In this document: piece after piece, positions 30,701 to 37,174 of the stretch
Position numbering within the stretch: the first letter of the stretch is position 1
Layout of the letters: the number at the start of each line of letters is the position of its first letter
Notes under the pieces: model-generated
Database searches by the model: none
What the model saw: the letters and a program-made list of their open reading frames with translations, nothing else
Told to the model about the DNA's origin: nothing
Position numbers and translations under genes: made by a program
Source of the DNA: Lachnospiraceae bacterium UBA7205
GTDB taxonomy: Bacteria > Bacillota > Clostridia > Lachnospirales > Lachnospiraceae
Assembly (NCBI GenBank): GCA_002490665.1
Contig: DKUL01000001.1
Span: forward strand, 62,001-126,000
Length of the DNA stretch: 64,000 nucleotides
Direction of reading: 5' to 3'

Positions 30701-30735
30701 GCAAACTGCCATTTTCCTGCTAAATTATATTTCAT
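27706..30735 (-). CDS. Glycoside hydrolase family 2 enzyme
   Basis: A 1009-residue cytoplasmic enzyme of the beta-galactosidase/beta-glucuronidase superfamily. The jelly-roll sugar-binding domain (about 1-200: GYAWYLREIEIPAET, GGHMTSPDTQTNWNGILGEI), the Ig-like domain and the TIM barrel (EIFLRGTHDGMIF) are in the usual order. The acid/base Glu is in GLSMGNELWG (about 449) and the nucleophile Glu is probably in VVSHEIGQYEF (about 579). A C-terminal extension of about 250 residues is unassigned. Substrate specificity cannot be fixed by eye; with GH88 and a lyase nearby a uronide- or galactoside-containing chain is likely. The last residues and stop codon lie in the 162-bp repeat. Confidence 0.9.
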   Translation of the reverse strand: MKYNLAGKWQFALDGEKAGIAQEFFKKTSFGDTIDLPTTTAEAKKGEKGTERFTGYLTETYHFEGYAWYLREIEIPAETGQDGCIRRFFFSMERTRKSTVWVDGTCAGSFDSFYAAHRYELTGLLTPGRHTLVVMTDNTDYVSNGGHMTSPDTQTNWNGILGEIYLESAVDIAVEKMWIYPSRKNRSVDIRLVLSGCNTVSDNAWSDISAEVSCRLTRLRTKEGRDFEHFEPLGTQTAETRREWILQGKGQDLPYCIETLEVFPEKRCVIRKDDSCTGVEVCYEFEKPVKEWDEYNPYVYELTVKILRGGKLLCEQTSHFGFRDFTHRELTLYCNDREIFLRGTHDGMIFPLTGYAPMDLDSWLHVYGMSREYGLNHYRYHTCCPPKAAFLAAAYLGIYVQAELAFWGSIYDAGDENYNGAQQDFLLKEGIRALDAFGDLPSFFGLSMGNELWGSKEEINRMMGVLKAHDNRHLYTQGSNNHQFVPSVLPNDDFFSGVRFSKYRLFRGSYAMCDAPLGFVQTKRPGAYWNYDEMISPKEIKKDAASKGGTIQIQYGTGIKEVEVGEGEEEVIPHVPVVSHEIGQYEFTPDFHEIALYTGVLQPENMKIFQERMEEKGLLSYADDFFCASGKLAAACYKLELEAALRSANLSGFQLLDIKDFSGQGTALVGILNAFNRNKGAITREDWRMFCSDAVLLPTLDCFVMKAGDSVDSEVKLRYYRPEGLTNVTVQAAWRLKKQAGAQEDAGLCGTVVQSMSCRDVSGRGLFTLGTLRLKVPECEKNAEYILRFTLTADNAGDIVNEYDIFIYEKSTVKAQDTNQGLEGSGVDYKYDNVCITNDNKTALDAWQKGKAVALFVRENSMLPDCTLKGEYCTDFWCYPMFRSISEGAGKPVPVGTMGLLIDSAHPALHGFACETYTTPQWYEIVMHSRPMILDNMAETKDIKPIVRMMDNFERNHNLGLIYEIKRACGKMLVCHADLLTLKDEYPEVACLYRSLVEYVCSGAFLGRV

Positions 30736-30835
30736 CTGTCTTTTCCTTTCCAGTTCCCATTACGGAATACCAAACAATCACATTGTCGTGTAGCACAAAC
30801 ATTTATCGATGATAAGAATCATTTTTTATGATAAC

Positions 30836-30868
30836 AAAAAAAGCAGGCACTGAATACCTGCTTTTTTT
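30836..30868. terminator. Rho-independent terminator after thiT
   Basis: AAAAAAAGCAGG and CCTGCTTTTTTT form a stem around a 9-base loop with T runs on both strands. A second small hairpin (AATTGTATG/CATACAATT, 30875-30902) lies between it and the thiT stop codon. Confidence 0.75.
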
Positions 30869-30923
30869 CAGATAAATTGTATGTACTATTAGCCATACAA
30901 TTAGGAAGCCGCAAATCCTTACC

Positions 30924-31646
30924 TTACTCCAAAACCAGCCGGTGAATCCTGCCAATCGCCGACTTTACCGGGGCAAGCACAATGACCACAATGCTCACGC
31001 CTGCCTCCGCAAAGATATAGATGCCGTTGTACACCAGCGAGTACGGCAGCACCCCCCAGCCTTCCCACGCATAGGAGGCAAAGAATATGCAGCCCGACGC
31101 CACGGTGAACACATAGCGCCCCAGCACGCCCACAAGATAGCCCTTGAGCAGCCCGTTCTTTGCATTTGAGAAAAGCCCCGACAGCCCGAGCGCGCCAAAC
31201 GCAAGAAAGTAGTCCATCACAAGCTGCATCGGGTATAGGACATAAGGGTCAATCAAAAGCTGCAGGGCACCATACGCAAGCCCTGTCATCAGCCCTGCGC
31301 CGATGCCGAAAAAATAACCCGGCAGACAGACGACAAGCATGGACAGCAGCGTGATGGAGCCGCCTGTCGGAAAGTGGAACAGCTTAATGTTTGAGAGCAC
31401 CGTGCCAAGGGCAATTGCCATTGCACAGAACACCAGCTGCCGGATGGTCAGCCTCCCGCCTCCATCGTCCGTCCTTTCCCTTTTTGCATCTGCATTTTTC
31501 GCCTTTTCAGCCTGCATGCGAAGCCTGACAAATGCCACCGCAGCCACAAGCAATATCACAATCATTGCCGCAAGCAGTCCGTTTCCAAGCGCCGTCGGGA
31601 CATAGGTCGTCTCGCCCCAGTCATTTACTACTACATTGTACAACAT
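30924..31646 (-). CDS. thiT: Thiamine ECF transporter S component
   Basis: Membrane substrate-binding subunit of an energy-coupling-factor transporter for thiamine; it needs the shared EcfAAT module encoded elsewhere. After a first N-terminal helix and a charged loop (KAKNADAKRERTDDGG), the ThiT core is seen: IRQLVFCAMAIALGTVLSNIKLF, the aromatic-rich YVLYPMQLVMDYFLAFGALGLSG and YAWEGWGVLPYSLVYNGIYI. The start MLYNVVVNDWG has AAGGAGG 7 bases upstream and is preferred over a start 25 codons earlier that would lie inside the leader. The upstream TPP riboswitch confirms the assignment. At about 240 residues it is longer than usual because of the extra N-terminal helix. Confidence 0.92.
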   Translation of the reverse strand: MLYNVVVNDWGETTYVPTALGNGLLAAMIVILLVAAVAFVRLRMQAEKAKNADAKRERTDDGGGRLTIRQLVFCAMAIALGTVLSNIKLFHFPTGGSITLLSMLVVCLPGYFFGIGAGLMTGLAYGALQLLIDPYVLYPMQLVMDYFLAFGALGLSGLFSNAKNGLLKGYLVGVLGRYVFTVASGCIFFASYAWEGWGVLPYSLVYNGIYIFAEAGVSIVVIVLAPVKSAIGRIHRLVLE

Positions 31647-31654
31647 AAAAAAAT

Positions 31655-31677
31655 CCTCCTTCGTCTGCGCGAGGAGG
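31655..31677 (-). promoter_or_regulatory. SD-sequestering hairpin (riboswitch expression platform)
   Basis: On the minus strand CCTCCT (from 31677) can pair with AGGAGG (31660-31655), the ribosome site of thiT, around an 11-base loop. A second hairpin, AACCATTC/GAATGGTT (about 31688-31717), lies between it and the aptamer. This layout suits translational control by TPP. Confidence 0.6.
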
Positions 31678-31737
31678 TCAGCATCGTAACCATTCAAAAC
31701 ATTTGTTCTGAATGGTTCCAAGTATCATTATTCCCAT

Positions 31738-31812
31738 ACTGCTTCCTTACGCCGGTATTGTCCGGTTCAAGTAATGAGGGTAAAGTCTCAGCGATGTGCA
31801 CCCCTAGCGTGA
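31738..31812 (-). promoter_or_regulatory. TPP riboswitch aptamer
   Basis: The minus strand contains the conserved TPP blocks in order: CTAGGGGTGC, GCTGAGA, ACCCT, ACTTGAACCGGA and ATACCGGCGTAAGGAAGC. They match the known THI-box layout (P2/P3 with CUGAGA, P4/P5 with the pyrophosphate sensor, closing P1). It lies about 90 bases upstream of thiT. Confidence 0.93.
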
Positions 31813-31868
31813 TAAAATGTATTTCAACAGAAATAACTATACCTTTTCTTTATTATGTTGTCAAGAGT

Positions 31869-33860
31869 TTATTGATATACTATCCGGTAATAGCTGCGCG
31901 ACGTAAGCAGAAACACGAGAAAATAAATTACCGCGAACACCGCAGCCGTCACCACAAGGCAGCCGACAAACAAATCCGTGTTCATCAGGCCGAACACAAG
32001 CATGATTGCCTTCAGCATCGGAAATGCCATCGCTAGATGAAGGATGGCAACGATAATTGGCATGAAAAATACTGTCCGCACCTGCGCATTGATTGCCGCC
32101 TTCACCACATCGCGCCCCATGCCGACCTTGGTCATGATGGCAAACCGCTCCCTGTCCTCATACCCCTCTGAAATCTGCTTATAGTAAATAATCAGCACTG
32201 TAATCATCAGAAACATGCTCCCCAGGAACAGCCCCAGGAACAAAAAGCCGCCGTTTAGTTCCATGTATTCCCCGCGCTGTTCTTCTCTTGATGTGATCAT
32301 CCCTTGTGTAAATGCAGTTTTTTTCCTGCCGGCTTCAAGCGCCTCCCGCACGGCTCCTGCAAACGCTTTCCTCTCCTCCGGTGTCCCATCGGTATCTATC
32401 TCCAGATGGTACTGTACTTCATACGCCAGAAACGGTTCCATTGCCCGTTCATCCTCCACAACGACATAAACCACCTGTTTATCACCCAAAAATCCTTGTA
32501 TCTCCTTGTCCGGAAAATCCGCCGGAAAATCCATGCTGTCCGAAACCGGATATTGTGTTCCAAAAAGCTCAATCACATCCCCATCAAAACCGCCCGATGC
32601 TGTTACCATTACACTTCCCGGCACAATCGGATCGCAAGCGTGCCCTGTAAACCTTTCATAATCCGTCCGCATCATCACATAGAGCATTCCCATTTCCAGA
32701 TAGCTATAGGAAGGATTTGTATTGTCATAACGTTCCACCACATTTCCATCCATGTGTATTATCGTCACAATGTCCGCATATTCTGACATTCGTGTCAGTT
32801 TTCTTTCCTGCTTCCCTGCCGCATCCTCAATCAGATCCATGAAATACTCCCTGTCTGCCTGATCCGGAACGTAATCGAAGTACAACGTGGCATTGATTTC
32901 GCCCGGAAAGTTATTATTCAGCGAGTCCTCACTGCCTGCATACAGACACACTGTCGTCGAGATAATCACAAGAACCATTGTGGACAGGACACAGATATTC
33001 GCAAGTCCGACCGCATTGCGCTTCATGCGGTAGAGCATACCAGACACCGTTATGAAGTGCGCCGTCTGGTAGTAGTATTTTTTGTTATTTTTCAGCATCT
33101 TCAAAAAGGCAATGCTCACAGACAAAAAGAGCAGATACGTCCCGGCAATGACAAGAATAACCGCCATAAAAAACATGTTGACTGCCTCAAGGACGCCGTG
33201 AACAGTCACCGCAAGATAATAGCCCGCGAAAATGCACGCAATGCCGGATGCCGCTGAAAGCCATTTTACCTTCGGCTCGCGCTCTCCCACGCTGTTTCCG
33301 TGCAGCAGCGCAATCGGGTTGGCAAGGCTTACCTGCAAAAAATTGTACAGCAGCATGACAATATAAATCAAGCCAAACAGCTCAGCCGTCTGCAGGAAAC
33401 CCCAGCCCGATACATAAAACGGAATGCTTTCTGACAATCCTGTCAGTTTTACCAGAAACATTGCCGCCAGCTTGTGAAACACAATTCCAAGAACCAGGCC
33501 GCCACACACGGAAAGCGCATACAATATCACGGCTTCCCACGCCATCACCTTTGCGATGTGCTTCTTTTCCATGCCCAGGATATTGTAAACACCCAGCTCC
33601 TTCCTGCGCCGTTTCATCACAAAGCCATTGGTGTAAAACAGGAAAATCCCTGCGCACAGCGCCACAATCACCAGCCCCATCGTCAAAATGATGGAAACCG
33701 TTCCCGCACCGCGCATTGACGCTATCCCCCTGCTCCCCTGGATGGCACGCATAATGTAAAACATCATGGCAGATACCATTCCAGTCAGAATGTACGGCAG
33801 ATAAAACTGCCTGTTGTTTTTCAAGTTGGTCACTGCCAGCCTGCAATATAAACGATTCAT
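31869..33860 (-). CDS. Bce-type ABC transporter permease (FtsX-like)
   Basis: A 663-residue permease with about ten membrane helices and one large extracellular domain of roughly 210 residues (about 310-520), the hallmark of BceB-type transporters that bind and remove cell-wall-active peptides from their lipid targets and signal to the cognate kinase. FtsX-like helices are visible at both ends (MVSAMMFYIMRAIQ, TMGLVIVALCAGIFLF; GLFLGSMFLMITVLIIYYKQISEGYEDR). Its ATG overlaps the ATPase stop by four bases (ATGA). It is the last gene of the module. Confidence 0.92.
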   Translation of the reverse strand: MNRLYCRLAVTNLKNNRQFYLPYILTGMVSAMMFYIMRAIQGSRGIASMRGAGTVSIILTMGLVIVALCAGIFLFYTNGFVMKRRRKELGVYNILGMEKKHIAKVMAWEAVILYALSVCGGLVLGIVFHKLAAMFLVKLTGLSESIPFYVSGWGFLQTAELFGLIYIVMLLYNFLQVSLANPIALLHGNSVGEREPKVKWLSAASGIACIFAGYYLAVTVHGVLEAVNMFFMAVILVIAGTYLLFLSVSIAFLKMLKNNKKYYYQTAHFITVSGMLYRMKRNAVGLANICVLSTMVLVIISTTVCLYAGSEDSLNNNFPGEINATLYFDYVPDQADREYFMDLIEDAAGKQERKLTRMSEYADIVTIIHMDGNVVERYDNTNPSYSYLEMGMLYVMMRTDYERFTGHACDPIVPGSVMVTASGGFDGDVIELFGTQYPVSDSMDFPADFPDKEIQGFLGDKQVVYVVVEDERAMEPFLAYEVQYHLEIDTDGTPEERKAFAGAVREALEAGRKKTAFTQGMITSREEQRGEYMELNGGFLFLGLFLGSMFLMITVLIIYYKQISEGYEDRERFAIMTKVGMGRDVVKAAINAQVRTVFFMPIIVAILHLAMAFPMLKAIMLVFGLMNTDLFVGCLVVTAAVFAVIYFLVFLLTSRSYYRIVYQ

Positions 33861-34636
33861 AACAATTCCTTTCCCATCTCGTCCGCCTTCTGCGTCAGCA
33901 CGGTAAGCGTGTCCGATATTTTTGCATAAAGCTGCTCGTTTGTCAGGTTTCCGCGGTACAGCTGGTGGAAAACCTCCCCATCCTTGATGAACAGGATACG
34001 GTCTGCACAGCTTGCCGCCTTAGTACTGTGCGTCACCATGAGGATGGTCTGTCCGTCACGGTTAATCTCGCGGAACACACCGAGCAGACCAGAGGACGCC
34101 TTGGAGTCGAGCGCGCCCGTCGGCTCATCCGCGAGAATCAGCTGCGGATTCGTGATGATTGCCCGCGCCACGGCTGTCCGCTGCTTCTGCCCGCCCGAAA
34201 CCTCATACGGATATTTTGCCAGCAGCTCCGCGATGCCAAGCCTGCCCGCAATCGGCGCAAGGCGCTGCTCCATCTCCGCAACAGGTTTTCCCTGCAAGAC
34301 CAGCGGCAGCAAAATATTGTCCTTCAGCGAGAAATTGTCCAGCAGGTTAAAGTCCTGAAACACAAAGCCGAGGTTGTCGCGCCGGAAGGCCGAGAGCTCT
34401 TTCTCCTTGATGGCAGTCAGATTCTTTCCGTTCAGCAGTACCTCGCCGCCTGTCGGCCTGTCGAGCGATGCGAGAATATTTAACAGTGTAGTCTTACCCG
34501 AACCGGACTCCCCCATAATTGCCACATTTTCTCCCTGTTCCACGGAGAAATTCATGTTCGAGAGCGCCTGCACCCTGGCACTCCCGAAACGGGTTGTATA
34601 GATTTTGCTTACATTTTTGACCTGTAATATTGGCAT
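33857..34636 (-). CDS. Bce-type ABC transporter ATP-binding protein
   Basis: A 259-residue ATPase of the MacB/BceA subfamily. It starts MPILQVKNVSKIYTTRFG and carries Walker A (GESGSGKTT), Q-loop FVFQDFNLLDNFS, signature VSGGQKQR and Walker B (LILADEPTGALD). AAGGAAG lies 8 bases before the ATG. It pairs with the overlapping FtsX-like permease and is preceded by the regulator box at 34728-34741. The module as a whole protects against a peptide antibiotic such as bacitracin or a lantibiotic; the exact inducer is unknown. Confidence 0.93.
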   Translation of the reverse strand: MPILQVKNVSKIYTTRFGSARVQALSNMNFSVEQGENVAIMGESGSGKTTLLNILASLDRPTGGEVLLNGKNLTAIKEKELSAFRRDNLGFVFQDFNLLDNFSLKDNILLPLVLQGKPVAEMEQRLAPIAGRLGIAELLAKYPYEVSGGQKQRTAVARAIITNPQLILADEPTGALDSKASSGLLGVFREINRDGQTILMVTHSTKAASCADRILFIKDGEVFHQLYRGNLTNEQLYAKISDTLTVLTQKADEMGKELL

Positions 34637-34676
34637 TGTGAATACTTCCTTTCTGATTTCTGGTTACCAGTATATC

Positions 34677-34722
34677 AAAAAAGGAAAATGCCAGCCATTG
34701 GATAAGCTTACATTTTCCTTTT
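34677..34722 (-). terminator. Hairpin with T run between the 63-residue gene and the Bce transporter
   Basis: On the minus strand AAAAGGAAAATG pairs with CATTTTCCTTTT over 12 bases and continues into TTTTTTGA. It would end the short transcript of the 63-codon gene. A TATACT -10 candidate for the transporter (plus-strand 34669-34674) directly follows it. Confidence 0.55.
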
Positions 34723-34727
34723 ATTTC

Positions 34728-34741
34728 TTACATTATTGTAA
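34728..34741. promoter_or_regulatory. BceR-type regulator box
   Basis: TTACA-TTAT-TGTAA matches the published consensus TNACA-N4-TGTAA for Bce-like response regulators exactly. It is about 92-105 bases upstream of the ATPase start and about 30 bases upstream of the expected -35, where such boxes are usually found. Confidence 0.7.
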
Positions 34742-34767
34742 GGGTGACAGTTCCTGACACAATACAA

Positions 34768-34959
34768 TTATTCCTTAATTTCATCAATATCCGTAAGATT
34801 TACACCCAGCGATGTCAAGACAGCCTTCAAAGACCAATAGTCCTTTTTTAACCCCTCGTATGTCTCAATGGCATTTTCTTTTTTCGCGGTCTTCATATGT
34901 GCCTGAATCTTTTGAAAACCAAATACTGTTCTCTCAACAATTTCTGCACTATTTGGCAT
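34768..34959 (-). CDS. Small hypothetical protein (63 residues)
   Basis: A short, charged, probably all-helical protein (MPNSAEIVERTVFGFQKIQA ... DYWSLKAVLTSLGVNLTDI) with no membrane segment or recognised motif. Only a weak AAGAAG ribosome site precedes the ATG, but a good promoter lies upstream (TTTACA, 17 bases, TATGAT; 35008-35036) and a hairpin with T run lies downstream, so it looks like a free-standing gene placed inside the Bce module. Function unknown; a regulator or connector of the module is possible but unsupported. Confidence 0.6.
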   Translation of the reverse strand: MPNSAEIVERTVFGFQKIQAHMKTAKKENAIETYEGLKKDYWSLKAVLTSLGVNLTDIDEIKE

Positions 34960-35007
34960 ATAATCACTTCTTTCTATAAAATACTCGATATTGTTTATTA
35001 CATTCTA

Positions 35008-35036
35008 ATCATATCAGATTCCATCCAAAGTGTAAA
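35008..35036 (-). promoter_or_regulatory. Promoter of the 63-residue gene
   Basis: On the minus strand TTTACA (35036-35031), a 17-base spacer and TATGAT (35013-35008). It lies just beyond the kinase stop codon, about 50 bases before the small gene. Confidence 0.55.
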
Positions 35037-35054
35037 ACCAAATTCAATTGATAA

Positions 35055-36140
35055 TTACCGTTCCGTTGCCACAATCTCCACCTTCGTCCCTTTCCCCTGC
35101 TCTGATGTAATAGAAAACGAATGTCCCAGCTTGTCAAGTATCGCCTTGCACAGATAAAGCCCTATCCCTGTGGAATACTTGTCAGCGTGTCCATTGTAAC
35201 CGGTATAGCCTTTCTCACAGACCCTCGGAAGGTCCTCGGCGCGGATGCCAATTCCTGTGTCCTCTATCACAATCCGCACGCCTCCTGCCGTTATTTCCCC
35301 ATCCCCGGTATTTTCGTGGCTGCCAGGCTGTCCTGTGCGGCATACGCAAATCGTGACACCGCCCTGCCTTGTGTATTTGACGGCGTTCGACAAAAGCTGG
35401 TCTATCACAAAGCCCAGCCATTTTTTATCTGTCACTGCCATGATGTCCTGCGGCGTGTATGTCAGCCGAAGCTGCTTGTGGATAAACTGTCTGGCATATT
35501 TGTGAATCGATGGTTTTATCACTTCGTCAAGCATCACATTCTCAAACACAAAATCATTCGTCTCCGCCTCCAGCCGTATATACTGCAATGCCATGTCGGC
35601 ATACTGCTCTATCCGGAAAAGCTCATTCTGTTTCTGCCTGCAATTTGTGACATAATTGTCATTTTCCGTGGTGGAAGATTCCATATCCCCTGCCGCAAGA
35701 TATGTATTGAGTTCCTCATCAATCAGCATTTTCAGTGCGGCAATTGGTGTCTTTATCTGATGCACCCACATGGAATAATACGCAGCCATGTCCTGCTGCC
35801 TGCTGATAAGCGCATTCTGCATCCTGTCCTTCTCCCGGACAAGCGCATGGATGCAGTCCTGATAATACGTTTCATACATATACTCCGGCGCTTTCATCAC
35901 GTTTTGCACAACAGTAATATTTTTGCGCAGCTCGTCAAGCTGGCGGAAACTTTCGCAGTGTCTGGCATATCCTATACAGACCGCTGCGACGGCGGCAAAG
36001 GCACACAGAAGCATCCCATATCCGATTTCATGCGCCGGTATCCCATTGAGGAGCATCGTCGCAGTCGTCACCAGTGCGACAAACAATATCACTGCGAGCC
36101 ATCCGGCATTTTCCCTGATATATGCCCTAAAATTTTTCAT
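35055..36140 (-). CDS. Intramembrane-sensing histidine kinase of the Bce module
   Basis: A 361-residue kinase with two N-terminal membrane helices (about 13-35 and 40-58) joined by only a few external residues, typical of BceS-like kinases that sense through their transporter. The H-box is MWVHQIKTPIAALKMLI; N, G1 and G2 boxes are seen (VIDQLLSNAVKYT, IEDTGIGI, STGIGLYLC). The start MKNFRAY uses the GGAGG in ATGGAGG four codons upstream, so that earlier ATG is not taken. It follows the response regulator after 15 bases. Confidence 0.9.
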   Translation of the reverse strand: MKNFRAYIRENAGWLAVILFVALVTTATMLLNGIPAHEIGYGMLLCAFAAVAAVCIGYARHCESFRQLDELRKNITVVQNVMKAPEYMYETYYQDCIHALVREKDRMQNALISRQQDMAAYYSMWVHQIKTPIAALKMLIDEELNTYLAAGDMESSTTENDNYVTNCRQKQNELFRIEQYADMALQYIRLEAETNDFVFENVMLDEVIKPSIHKYARQFIHKQLRLTYTPQDIMAVTDKKWLGFVIDQLLSNAVKYTRQGGVTICVCRTGQPGSHENTGDGEITAGGVRIVIEDTGIGIRAEDLPRVCEKGYTGYNGHADKYSTGIGLYLCKAILDKLGHSFSITSEQGKGTKVEIVATER

Positions 36141-36155
36141 CCAAACCTCCATGCC

Positions 36156-36827
36156 TTATCCTATGCGGTACCCGATTCCTTTTTTTGTCTGTATAAAATC
36201 CGAAAGACCCACGCCCTCAAGCTTCCTGCGCAGGCGGTTCACGTTTACCGACAGCGTATTTTCATCCACATAGCTGTCACTCTCCCAGAGCTTTGTCATC
36301 AGCGTGTCCCTCGCCACGACCTTTTCCTTGTTTTCCATCAGCACCTGCAAAATACGCAGCTCATTTTTGGTCAGCTCCAGCTTCTCACTGCCATACACAA
36401 GCGTTGCCTCCGTGAGATTCAGCATCGCTCCCCGGTGCTCAAGAACCACGCTCTGGCTTACAAAATCATAAGTCCTGCGCAGCATCGCCTGTATTTTCAC
36501 CGTCAGGACATCGAGGTCAAAGGGCTTTGCGATAAAATCGTCCCCGCCCATGTTCACTGCCATGACAATATTCATGTTGTCGGCAGCCGAGGACAGAAAA
36601 ATGACGGGCACCTTCGACACTTTCCGAATCTCGCTGCACCAGTGGTAGCCATTGTAAAAGGGAAGCTTGATGTCCATCAATACCAGCTGCGGCGCCGCGT
36701 GCACAAACTCCGCCATGACATTTGCCAGATCCTGCGCAAGCACCACCGCATAGTCCCAGCTTTCCAGATGGCGCTTTAAGCCCGCCGCTATCAACTCATC
36801 GTCCTCGACAATAAAAATTTTGTACAT
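36156..36827 (-). CDS. Response regulator of the Bce module (OmpR/PhoB type)
   Basis: A 223-residue regulator. The receiver has FIVEDDELIAAGLKRHL, the phospho-acceptor in LVLMDIKLPFYNG and Lys in FIAKPFDLDVL. The C-terminal winged helix reads ELTKNELRILQVLMENKEKVVARDTLMTKLW (in parts) and DENTLSVNVNRLRRKLE. It is the first gene of the minus-strand regulator-kinase pair and should bind the TNACA-N4-TGTAA box upstream of the transporter. Confidence 0.93.
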   Translation of the reverse strand: MYKIFIVEDDELIAAGLKRHLESWDYAVVLAQDLANVMAEFVHAAPQLVLMDIKLPFYNGYHWCSEIRKVSKVPVIFLSSAADNMNIVMAVNMGGDDFIAKPFDLDVLTVKIQAMLRRTYDFVSQSVVLEHRGAMLNLTEATLVYGSEKLELTKNELRILQVLMENKEKVVARDTLMTKLWESDSYVDENTLSVNVNRLRRKLEGVGLSDFIQTKKGIGYRIG

Positions 36828-37174
36828 TATCGCTTATTTCATCCTCCTGTTCTTTTCACATGCAGTACTTTTTTATTTTATATTATTTCGGCTGCTTTTT
36901 CCAGTATATTCTGATCTTCCATTTCTTACATTCACTCAACTGTTGCCATTCCGCAGTGCATCAATTTTTTACAGCATTTCAAGTCAAGAAAAATATTATA
37001 TCCCATAGTATCATTATAGTAGACAAGCACACACCCACTGCTAATACACGCAGCAGCTTCTTAAATCCAATAACCTTGTGTGCTTGTCACCTCTCAAAAC
37101 AGTATCAAATTCCATTTCTTTCTGTTATAATAATTCCATATTAAAAAATAACATTCCACAAAGGAGCCTTTCAT
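36828..37174. other. Gene-free divergent region with a long inverted repeat
   Basis: 347 bases, AT-rich, no supported gene. It holds GACAAGCACACA (37022-37033) and its perfect inverted copy (37077-37088), with a smaller CTGCT/AGCAG hairpin in the loop, then the extended -10 promoter of the radical SAM gene. The divergent promoter of the response regulator must lie in the left part (TATAAA-like sequence near 36880). Confidence 0.5.
37123..37131 (+). promoter_or_regulatory. Extended -10 promoter of the radical SAM gene
   Basis: TGTTATAAT is a TGn-extended perfect -10 box, 44 bases before the start codon. No good -35 is seen at 17 bases. Confidence 0.5.

Noticed and set aside
35121..36779. A 552-codon plus-strand open frame
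   Set aside because: It runs antisense to the Bce kinase and regulator, which have full motifs and ribosome sites. The product is rich in His/Cys/Arg and looks like a shadow of the real genes.
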